Position numbers and translations under genes: made by a program. From assembly GCA_026874595.1 (NCBI GenBank), contig CM049310.1, positions 48,885,558 through 48,949,557 on the forward strand: a stretch of DNA of 64,000 nt. Direction: 5' to 3'. The notes under the pieces were generated by a model. That model made no database searches and had not been told where the DNA came from. It saw only the letters and a program-made list of their open reading frames with translations. Below are positions 41,281 through 52,200 of this stretch, one piece after another (the stretch's first letter is position 1; each line of letters starts with the position of its first letter). Source of the DNA: Sipunculus nudus. Taxonomy: Eukaryota; Annelida; Sipuncula; Golfingiida; Sipunculidae.

Positions 41281-41565
41281 TACCCCCCCCCCCCCCCCCG
41301 CTCCGCTGAGGCGTGGGATAAATAGTAATTCAAGGGGTCAAAAATGATTTAATAACAAATGAGGATCTAATGAACATATATTCATTTTTTTCCTGCCTCA
41401 GCAGAATGGGAAATACGGTTTTGTTTGTTCTGTCTGTATATGCAAAGGTGTTGTAATTCCCACCTTCCCCCCCCCCCTTCCCTGCCATTGATTCCTTGCA
41501 TCTGTGCATGGTGACATAAGCTTTGTTGCAAATGTGTAAATTTTATTATTTCTAAAATTAAGTAT

Positions 41566-42331
41566 TGTTACGGAACCTAATAACCATAGATCACGTAGTT
41601 GTGACGAGCATAAATCTTGTTACGGAGATAAATAAAAATCAGTTTCTATAACACAAGGAAGCGTGAAATGGCTAGGGGAATGAATAAAGAAGTCAGTGAC
41701 TTTTTTTAACAAATAATTATAATTTATTCTTAAAACAACCCTAACATTACAATACACTAAATCAGTACAATTACACAGTATAACAACAGTACAACAGCAA
41801 ATCAATACAATTACACAGTATAATAAATAAAGTGTACAGTACCTGGATACCAACACTGTCACAGTGACAACAAGTCCTTTAAAACCAATAATACACGTAA
41901 ACAGTTCAAATAGTCCAAAGTAAAGCTCTTGTAATAATCCCGAAAGCAAATTGGAGACAGGCCACACTATTGAGTTCGTAGAATCCGTGACACTACTGCA
42001 ATTATCGGACAGGTCAAAAACTGACTCACACTCTTCCGTGTCCGCTGGAATACTTCTCTCTCTCTCTCCCTCCTTGGCTCTAAACAGAGCCCCTTATTTA
42101 TAACTTTTCACCTCAAGCCGAGAACTTTCCATTTTACGAACAATCCAAAAGAAATCCAACAATACATAATACACACACCGAAAGAACATACTAGAACAAA
42201 GAACGCTGTGTTTCTATACGTCAGACCCCACACGTGGGCCGGGCCAGCTCGCGTGTCTCCCATGGCAACGAACAATGCTAGCGCTACACAGACACATGTT
42301 AGACTGCTGCATAAAAGAGATACCCCTAACA
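41566..42331 (-). mobile_element. Solo LTR (766 bp) of a Ty3/Gypsy-like family
   Basis: On the minus strand it runs TGTTAGGGG ... GGTTCCGTAACA, i.e. TG...CA ends. It is flanked by a 4 bp direct repeat GTAT (41562-41565 and 42332-42335), a target-site duplication. Inside are a TATA-like TTATAAATAAGG followed by a conserved leader, and AAGAATAAATTATA as polyadenylation signal, giving a U3-R-U5 order. No primer binding site or internal domain adjoins it, so it is a solo LTR left by recombination. Copies of the same LTR lie at 656-1500 and 19068-19625. Confidence 0.85.
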
Positions 42332-42904
42332 GTATTAGAAAACATACAGACATAATTGAAATATATTCTTGCATCAGGAAAATGGGACATAAAAAGATCA
42401 GCTATGTGAATTAAGTGAAAATCCTGTATGTGTATACAGAGATTTTTTAACCCCGTCAGTCCCTACCCCCCCCCCCCCCCCACTCCCACCCCCACCACCA
42501 AAACCACGAAGTCATTGCACCTGTTGAATGGGGACAACAGTTATATTGCAATTGTATACTTTTAAAGATAAAGTATATATATATTTCATAATTTATTATA
42601 AAAGAAATAGATCTCATTGAACAAAGGTGTAAACTGCTGAACTGTCAACAATTTATCAAAAAGCCAACCAATGATCATGGTAATGATATCCATCCCATGT
42701 TCACAAACTGCTCACATGCTTCAGTTTCAACATTAGGAAACGCATGGTCAGGTCAGAAAATATCATTTGCAACAATTTCTTAACAATTTCTAATAAAAAG
42801 AGACAAGGAAAACCAAGCTGGTACCTTATTCAATCAAAGAATAAAAGGCAATAGCGAAACTGTCATAAGTTCTTACAATCTTAGGTTAAGTGAATAAAAA
42901 TACC

Positions 42905-43280
42905 GAAATTTCAACAATTTTAAGGGGTAGGGGTAAATATTAGTATCTGCCACTGATGACAAATGTATAAAACTGCCACATTTGACACCATCAGAAAGCC
43001 CTGGGACTTACCTATCTTTTAAGACCAAATTTGTAATAATATATTTTGTATTCATGAAGTAATTTACTATATACTGTGGAAAAGTCAGTGCAGATTAAAG
43101 TTTAAATTTTTATGCAGGGTCACTACATTCAATAGCGGATAATTATGACTAAGCTACCACTCTGGATCAGTTATCATACCAAAATAAAATCTATAGACAT
43201 AGACCTTTATGAAAAACCTACTTAAGTTTTGCCACCCCGGGTGGTACCAATATGTTGAAAATGAGCTCTGGGCCCATGGA
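42905..43280 (-). repeat. Right arm of the ~380 bp inverted repeat
   Basis: Reverse-complement partner of 37314-37690. The arm midpoint (about 40297) lies within 200 bp of the midpoint between the two transporter start codons (40467). Confidence 0.8.
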
Positions 43281-45171
43281 CTACATGCTTGTACAATGAG
43301 AAATTAAACTATTCCCTTAAGGGGATATGGTTGTTATCTGGTTTATTTGAAGCTTATAGATCTCATTAGACACAACACACACAGATACGTACATTATTAC
43401 TGCACAGGTAGGCCTACATACCAATAGCGTATACATTATACTAAATACATCTTATATGGTCAGTTCGAGAATAACTTAACGTTACGCACATAACGACGTT
43501 GGTGAGAAAACAGGACACCAACAGCTAGAAAGCACCGTGTGATTCCCTGTTTATTTGTTGTAGTATGTAAAATAAATCTCAAGGCCTGCATTACAGAATC
43601 GCTGAGGCGTTTATACGCAAACTAGATTCAGTCCAATCAAATCGGGTCAAGGATCTTTCTCCTCGCGGGCTTCACTGTACCCGTGCTTATACAATTTTTA
43701 AGTACACTTATGTGAAACTATGATTTATACCTTCAACAGACCAAGTGAAATACAACCAGTGATGTTTTTAGCAGCACGTTCACAGTTTTAATAGTCACCA
43801 ACTGAACTCGTGATCAGTGGTTACATTGGCATTGGCGAATGGATACTTAAAAGTTCACCTGCAGCAACCTTTACGTGTATAATAAATAACCAACTCTGAT
43901 CATTGCTCACCATTTATATATAAGGTAAGTGGAAATGGTATTTATCAATTGTGCTATTCATGGTACTGTAAGCTACTATTAAATAATTTTACCACCTATC
44001 AGTCATATATGCCAGCATAATGAACATATGTGTATTTGTAACGGTCTTTTCTTTGTAGACTGTATGTATGTGTACACAGACATTGTGCACAGGTAATAAC
44101 GTTTATGCATTGTACCTTTTCGGAGACAAGTTGCTGACACGTTTATTTTTTGTATGCCTGCATTGTCCCGTCCCGTAGTGCTCTTTACCATAGAACAATG
44201 TACACGACGGACAGACAGGTACTGTGGTTGGCTTTATATTCGCGAGGCTGAAATTTCGCGATTTGTCATTTTTAATGTTTTGCGAGGGTTTCATTTTCGG
44301 GATCTCACCAGAACCTATATCAAATCTTTGGTAAAGCCATACCTGTGTGTATTCCCATATAACGATGGGCCCGTACACACAGCACAGGTAGTTTAGTTCA
44401 AATTTAAGGGAACGTTTTCCCTATATCTGCATGGATGTAACTCATTATAAAATTTCTCACTGTTCTAACCTATTCTCATACAAGTATTGGCTACATTGAA
44501 TAAGAAGGACATACTCAATTGGCCAATTTTTCGATAAGACCGACTCCTTGCGCATGTTAGGCACAGTATGTTGTTTGTCTAATGAGATACACAAGAAAGT
44601 CCTCGTGTGATTTAATGTTGTGAGCAAAGGTACAAACACAAACGGGGATGAAAGCACAACCACCAGGCGGATTCATTAATCCTACGTATATGTCACCAAT
44701 AGAATATAGGCCCAGCATGCGGCATGCATCCCGTAGTTCCATCCAAAGTTCGTAGCTTCTTGACGGTATCATTTTGCACCAGTGCCACTGTACAAGGCAG
44801 CTGATTTGGCGTACCACTGATAGAAATGCTCAGTGGGTTCGAAGCGCCCACGCCCCCTTTTTATGAGCCGCAACAATCTTATCGTGGTGGGTTCAAACCT
44901 GATTTTGAGGCCTCGCCCCCCCCCCCCCCCCACTAGATCAGAGGAAATTTTTAATGTAATCTTATTAGTGTCCTGGATTGGACCCTCCCCTTTTCGAAAT
45001 CATGGATCCACCCCGTATGTAATGATATACCTCCGAATAATAAAACCCACCCCCTTTCACACTTGCGGGCCGTCATTTTGCCATAGGGCCTCTCGTTACC
45101 ACCGCAGACGGTATCATGTTGTATATCACCTACGTCTGTCTTTCTGTCTGTCTGTTAGTATGGATATACTG

Positions 45172-45224
<53 letters not shown>

Positions 45225-46252
45225 GCGATAATTATGTTAACTGGATTTACAGGAGAAAAGATGTGTTAATTGTTTGGCGTTCATCGAGAGTTAACGATTG
45301 ACACGGTATCATTTGTTATTTGGTTATACATTTTCCAACAACGGCAATGCTGATGGCACTGTCAGCTTTTACTTGGTACAACCTAATGGATATACCATCA
45401 TCCCCATTCAACAGACAGTGCCACCGTAAGGCCATGAACCTATCCTTTAAAAATAGTAGAATTTTAATGATTGATCTTAATGAAATCATGTATTAAAATA
45501 TTTTAACTCTAGGCACTAGTTTACAGTTTATGAAGATATGGAAAAATCAATTCGCTAGTTCTATACCATTTTGAGTGTGTGGACTTAGTCTCATTTATAA
45601 TTAAATGCGGCAATGCAGTTAATCTTTATGACAGTGTTACTGTCCTATTCAGTATACTTGCGCAGTAAATATACATGCGTAATAATCTACGTCTGAAGAA
45701 TAAATAAATTGCATGTCTTGTACAGTTTTATTATGAATAGGCTTGGCATTCTATACATGCGTTATGTGAAATTTCGATTTTGTACGTGAAAGGGACCTGG
45801 GTACACTAATATTCTGTAAAAAGGGATGAACAAGTGCTTGAAACCTTGTAGACTTGTGATCACGTTCGCAGGCACATTTGGTTAGCGTTGGACACGTATT
45901 AGGCTGAATCAGTTTTATTTCCCAAGGAACTGCAAATTTTGGTTGTGTAAAGTACTACTGGAATAAATGTTAACGTATCGTGTTATCAAACGACTCGCTC
46001 AAGCTGATGACGAAAGATATATGTTTAGTATATCTTTATCATGATGCACAATGTATACCTGACATGTAAGAATGGTAATTTACCAGAGCGGTCATACAAA
46101 TAAACATATGATACGTCATGTTCTATAGGTGAAGAGGCGTGGGTCACCTCTAATGTTGAAAATCGTGTAATGTATACGTACATATATGTATTCACTGAAA
46201 TCCGCATAGACAGGTAGGAATGTTATTGAGCTATAGTGATAGTCCATATCCT
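43281..46252. other. Transporter spacer, right part
   Basis: No gene recognised. Contains a poly-C run near 44920, a GGATCC-type repeat end near 45004 and the (CT)n tract. Confidence 0.35.
45174..45222. repeat. (CT)n microsatellite
   Basis: Pure CT run, about 48 nt. Confidence 0.95.
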
Positions 46253-46253
46253 A

Positions 46254-46306
<53 letters not shown>

Positions 46307-46399
46307 TTTATTATTATTAATATGTCTTTAATCAGGGTGGCTTGTTTAGAATATACTGATCTTCCACAAGGCTTTGATATTGAAATTTTAAACATGAAC

Positions 46400-46441
<42 letters not shown>

Positions 46442-46534
46442 TTTATTGTTATTAATATGTCTTTAATCAGGGTGGCTTGTTTAGAATATACTGATCTTCC
46501 ACAAGGCTCTGATATTGAAATTTTAAACATGAAC

Positions 46535-46584
<50 letters not shown>

Positions 46585-46700
46585 TGGACCCCAAATTTAC
46601 GACCATCTTGGGGACTATTAATATATATTTATTCAGGGTGGCTTGTTTAGAATATACTGATCTTCCACAAGGCCCTGATATTGAAATTTTAAACATGAAC

Positions 46701-46755
<55 letters not shown>

Positions 46756-46760
46756 GTGGA
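46253..46760 (+). repeat. Three-unit tandem repeat separated by (TA)n blocks
   Basis: A ~100 bp unit containing CAGGGTGGCTTGTTTAGAA, ACTGATCTTCCACAAGG and TTGAAATTTTAAACATGAAC occurs at about 46304-46399, 46440-46535 and 46620-46701. (TA)n tracts lie at 46258-46303, 46400-46437, 46538-46581 and 46702-46752. The phrase ACAGTGGA-CCCCAAATTTACGACCATC occurs twice (46580, 46753). Confidence 0.85.
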
Positions 46761-48590
46761 ACCCCAAATTTACGACCATCTTTGGGACGGAGCAAAGTGG
46801 TCGTTATTTTGGGGGTGGTCGTATTATAAAATTCTTCCCTTTTTCGAATTCCCTGGCTGGCATATAACACGCAGAGGTTTTACATGTATCAGTGTGTATC
46901 AAATGCATATACATAACAATATATTTCACTTAGCGAAGGACCCTTATAATGAAATTTGTTGTAGTGTGTAGTTGAAAAGAAATTTGTTTTAAAATATTTA
47001 TACATGACAAAAATGAACATACATGTATATATACACATACGCAATGCCTGAGGACTACCATATAATTACACTAGAGGCAATACGAAAACAATCTACTGTA
47101 TACATATTGAACATAAAAATGAGCCACTTGGCTTTTACTTCAGCCTGGTGTTACCGCCTTGATTAACGCCGCTTTCTTTCAGAGACAACAGCATGCAATT
47201 TAAACGTACACTGAGTCAGCATAAGATAAATATGACAGCAATCTATCGGATAAGGCAAGAAAATATGTGGGGTTTGATCCAATACAAGTTTTAAAAATAC
47301 ATTTCACTGATTGCTTAATGCTCAGTGTAGTAAGGTATGCGCAGAGTTATCATTATCCTGGTCGCTAATTGGACCAATGAAGATCGAACATGTGATTGGT
47401 AGATGCACAAAGCTATCGCCCCCAGTAACAGAACTGGCAAAACCCCTCTATCTAAAATTAACCCATAAGTTTTTAAAAATTCTTATTAGAACCATAGAGT
47501 AATTATTATTTGAAATACAGTGTTCTTTCTGGTGGTATACATATTTAAAACATTTCCTTTTATTTTTTTACGATATTTTAACTTTATTTTTTTATTTAAA
47601 CAGTACGCCATTTTAAGCACCTAGTAACAGTAAGCCACTTTTTTAGGAGGATAATATTGAACTATATGCCTCAATACCTCAAAGGGCTTTTTCCCTCTAC
47701 TATGTATCGTCTTGTTGAAAATTTTTTTTTTTTTTTTATTTTAAATGAATAAAAATTTAAAATTTCAGTTTTAAGGTAGATAAATACATTATAGAGGGAA
47801 AACAAAAAAAAACTTTTGAGAAATTGTCATGTAGTTAAATACAAATCCACTTAAACGTGACTTACTCTATACTGATTGTTTAAAATAGCGTACATTTTTA
47901 AATTTTATTTTTTTAATGTTACAAAATCATTTTAATTTAAGAGTAAAATTCAAAAATGTGTATACCATCAGAAAGAACACGGTACCAGGTTTAAAATAAG
48001 ATATACTTTATGGGGTTTATAATAAAGTTGAAATAGCTTTCGGGTTAATTTTAGATATAGGGTTTTTTGCCAGTTCTGCTACCTAAGGATAGTTTTAATA
48101 AAAGCAGTTACCGTAGGGCAATTGGCATCGCTAGGTTAATACTAGAGCTGAAGACCTCAGGACATTTAGCCAGGCAGACCGGCTAATAAATTAGACAGTC
48201 CGCCCGATTAACCTCTTTGATCTATCACGTACGCCTCGGTTAGATTCGGCGCCTACACGAGTCAAGAAAATGTGCGGAACTAAATTAACAATTAATGGCG
48301 TTTGGAAACCGCGTTGCCCTCTTTGATCTCTCATTAAGGCCGCTATGACAAGGCGAAGGCATTTCCTCGTGACAAATGTTATTACAGTACTTTTATGGAG
48401 GCATTAGCGGGGTCGCATTAGCATTAAAGCCAGGGAATCTGCCCATAATTCTGAATTCAGTGTTGGTCATAATTTTGACTCATTTATAGACATAAATAAC
48501 ACTAAAAAAATATTCGGGACCAAGAAAAGTGTCGAAAATTTGGGATGGTCACCATTGTGAGGTGGTCGCAAGGCGGCGTTCAACTGAATA
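46750..48590. mobile_element. Possible pogo/Tigger-like nonautonomous DNA element around the hairpin MITE
   Basis: The left end after TATATA reads CAGTGGAACCCCAAATTTA-CGACC; the right end, reverse complemented, reads CAGTTGAACGCCGCCTTGCG-ACC. Both resemble CAGT-GAAC terminal repeats of pogo-group elements, but they are poorly matched to each other and no transposase is present. The assignment of both ends to one element is inference. Confidence 0.3.
47429..48078. mobile_element. Long hairpin (foldback) MITE, 650 bp
   Basis: Left end CAGAACTGGCAAAA-CCC-CTCTATCTAAAATTAACCC (split here for length) is mirrored at the right end, where the reverse complement of 48030-48078 reads CAGAACTGGC, AAAAAACCCTATATC, TAAAATTAACCC. 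Further inside, TTCTTTCTGGTGGTATACAT (47524) pairs with the complement of ATGTGTATACCATCAGAAAGAA (47957, shortened). The two halves therefore fold on each other across most of the element. No coding capacity. No clear target duplication. Confidence 0.65.
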
Positions 48591-48864
48591 TAATATATAC
48601 ACATGTAAATGTATAATTTGGAAAATGTACTTGAAAACGTATTATGTATTACCACTTGCCAAAATAGTAAATTTTTCTAACATTTGTGAAATTCTTTGAT
48701 CTCTTTCTATATTAATTGAATGGATTGGAAATGCTACCTAATTTCAAGTGGTTTTTGATGACAGAAATACATTACACTGGTATAATTTATCAAAATGTCA
48801 CCATAAGCCCTGGTGCACATGGGTTCAGATTTTGACTCCAACAATCCCTAGGTTAAATAGCAGG

Positions 48865-48915
48865 GCCGTAGGCCTACTCTTGCGAGTCCGATTTTGCGCA
48901 GGGTGGCAGAAGTTT
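48865..48915 (+). repeat. Short fragment of repeat family B upstream of the plus SLC5 copy
   Basis: ACTCTTGCGAGTCCGATTTT then GCGCAGGGTGGCAGAAG resembles the core of family B. It lies about 340 nt before the plus start codon, mirroring the family B core about 150 nt before the minus start codon. Confidence 0.5.
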
Positions 48916-49219
48916 TAAGAACGACCGAAATATCGATCAAATTCTGTTCTTATTGGACAGAAAAAGGATTTATAATGGTATACAATTCCAGTTATCCTTC
49001 AGAATACATGGTATTGGGATAGTAGAATTACCACTTAAGCTTCTATTCTGAACTTATACACTTGGACCGAAATGCAAGAAATGTCTTTTGAGTTTTTCTG
49101 AAAATTTGAGAGGTGAAATGAAAAATTATTGAGTATCATTTATGTAAGTATATAACTATGTATGTATGTATGTATGTATGCAAGTATGTATTTTAGTAGT
49201 CATGAGAACATTTATGTTA

Positions 49220-49234
49220 TACCCCACAGTCACC
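49220..49234 (+). promoter_or_regulatory. Putative 3' splice acceptor before the start codon of the plus SLC5 copy
   Basis: ACCCCACAG ends at 49229 and is followed by TCACC-ATG. The minus copy has ATCCCACAG-TCACC-ATG at the same spacing (31705-31712). Conservation of the acceptor-like sequence in both copies implies an upstream noncoding exon in the spacer; that exon was not located. Confidence 0.5.
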
Positions 49235-52200
49235 ATGAGGCAGCTGATGGGAGTGGACTGGTTCGTCTTTGCCGCTGTGCTTGTAATCTCAGTCGGCATC
49301 GGCGTCGCTTCGGCAATCTTCCGTGGTGGCCCGAAAACACCCGAAGAATACTTCGTTGGAGGACGGAAGCTGTGGATGATACCGGTGGCTCTGTCCATCT
49401 TCATGTCCTTCGTCTCTGCCGTTTACATCATGGGGAACACGGCCGAGGTCTACCTTTATGGAACAAAGATCTACTTTGCTGGTGTCTTCACTTTCGTAGC
49501 TTACATTATCGCTGCTTTTGTGTTTGCACCCACCCTTTATCGTTTGAAGTTGACAACAATATTCCAGGTTGGTATTGGCGCTCAGCTCTCGAATTTCGTG
49601 CTACTGATTATATATTTCGAGCTGCTTCGTGTGAGGGGGATCTAGTTTCCACTATAAAATGCAAACTAACCAACGAACCAAAGGGAACGCATAATACCTT
49701 TATCTCCCTGCGGGGGTATAATAATATGAATAATTGTGTTGATAATGGTGAAATAAGGGTATGCAGTGGGAAATAAACCCTGCAGCTCTTGCGAGAATAA
49801 GATAAAAAATAATAAACAAATAATTGAATTGTCCGTTGCCCTACCTCTGGTGGACAGAACAAATTAATCAACTAATACAAATGAAAATTCGTGATAAAAT
49901 ATGATGCTTAAGTTTTAATAATGAAGATTTATCGTTTATCTGTACTTGTGTTTCTCCCTTTAATTTTTGGCTTTGTATTAACTCATTTTGTTTATAATCT
50001 CAACAGTATGTTGATCTTCGATTTTCTTCAACCCCGCTCAGGATCGTATTGGCGATCATTCAATTTATAGCATCGGTAAGTGGATTTTCTTTCAAAGTTA
50101 TGTACTAGAATCATGCATTAGATATGTGCCTAAAATCAATTTTTATTTATCACCGCCCAATATCTACACAGTTAAACCGGCTCCTGTGTTGTAAAGATAG
50201 CCCACAGGGCTAAAAGCAGAGACTCCGGATCTCAGCCGAGGAGCAGTGAGATTTTTCACAGCCGGTTATTACTCAGGGTGAGCGCTCTGCAAGGTTAATG
50301 GGGAGACCGTGCGGTCGTGTTTTACTCACAAACAGTTTCGCCTTTCGGGGGTTCCTCGGTGGTATGCCTCAGCAATGGAATTAATTATACTCCTAGGTGC
50401 AGGTGCAGTACTGAACCTGGATGGTGGCTCTATAATAGTGTTCTACCGCCCTGTCACGTGTAGTCCGAAAACGAAATGGAATTCTGCAGATGTACAAAGT
50501 GCTTATTTAACCTAGTTTTATAAATGAAGACGTTTACTTTTACCAAATAAAGGTCTACACAGGTTAATGTACATGATGAAATACTAGACCGAACAAATAT
50601 TCTTTAGCATCTTTATTAATGTTGAACTATTGATAACGCTGATTGCATGTCTAATTAAAAAAATTACCTCCTCTTCTTCCCAGATAGCATTCATGGGCAT
50701 AGTTATATTCGCCCCCGCAATCGCATTTGAGACAGGTAATATATTCTTTCTTTTGACCAAACAAAGTTTTCAAACTTTTGAGCAGCAAAATTACGTTTTC
50801 CGTCGTATATAATATAAGATATAATATAAGATATGAACAAATACTTTATTTCTTCTAGACTAAGTCCAGCTAGGAATTACTTAAGTAAACTTTTTTTCCA
50901 TTTGTTACTGGATACCTTTTATATAAATCTTTATCACACCTGTAGTTATTCAAGTATATTACTGAAACTACTTAATTAGTGTTAGTCTTTTTGCAAATAT
51001 AAGCTACGGTATTGAAAAGAGTACTTTTTTTTAAATTTTAACGTTTAAAAACTGTCACAAGTAAACATAAGTCGTGATCGGCATCCCTTTTCTCTTTTCA
51101 TTTTTTTTTCAGTTACGGGTTTTCCAACGTGGGCCAGTATTGTGATAGCAGGAGTTATAACTTCCTTTTACACAGCAATTGTAAGTATTTAAATATTTCA
51201 TACAGCAGTTTTAAGCATTCCATGAAATTTCCGTTTCTGGACAGCATGATGCATTCGATCTTGTTTTGAACATTTGTTTTCATTAATTATAGACCAGCGT
51301 ATTTGACACGACATATAATGTCACTTTAATGTTATCATTGTACCGGAACACGCGTAATTATTTAAACATTCGTAATAATTTAAATGTTAAAAATGGTGTA
51401 TTTCATCCTCTTAATGATTTAATTTAAAAAAACCATTGCGTATCGTTGATTCATGACTGCAATGGCGTTTGATGTACGCTCCAGGAACAAACCACTTAAA
51501 AAAATTCATAATGTATTTGCAGGGAGGGATGAGGGCCGTGATTTGGACAGATGTGTTCCAGGGTCTCTTCATGTTCGCTGGTCTCATTGCAATTATTATT
51601 TTGGTAATTGGCATAACTGTTTCTTGACCATTTTTTTAGAGAACTTAAATTATTCTGAATCTGAAAATGTTCATATGCTTTCATTACCACTTGTTTAACA
51701 TTAAAACACAGATTTAAACTTTAAATCCTTTGTAAAGCGTTGGCTTCAGAATACCGACCTCAGTAATTAAGGATAATGGTTTGAACATTGGAAACCCACT
51801 TATTGTGTCATTTGTCACTGATTATTTACAAAAGCAAATACGACTGTTTAGTATTAATTGATTATCAAAGTTTTAACGAAAAAAAAATATCGCAATTAAC
51901 CCAGGAGGTTACGTGTACTTAGTAATGAAACATAGAAGGTGGTGCATGAATCAAAACAATATTGATATCATATCAATTTTTAAAAGAATTTTTAAGGAAT
52001 TGATTTCTTATCATAATTACGACTCCTATGTTAAAAATGATAAGGATGCTTAAAAGTCTCATTGAATCATGTTTACCTGTTATGAATGCCTACAGGGAAC
52101 ACAAAAGGTTGGCGGCACAGTTGAGGTATGGAACATCTCAAAAAAGGGCGGCAGACATATCTGGTTCAAGTAAGTCTCATTATCTTTCAGCATTCCTTAT

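Noticed and set aside
44833-45231. Frame with Pro and Ser-Leu runs
   Set aside because: Produced by a poly-C tract and a (CT)n microsatellite.
49162-49776. 204-codon plus-strand frame over the first SLC5 exon
   Set aside because: It is the wrong frame of exon 1; the real product starts at 49235 and the exon ends at 49567.
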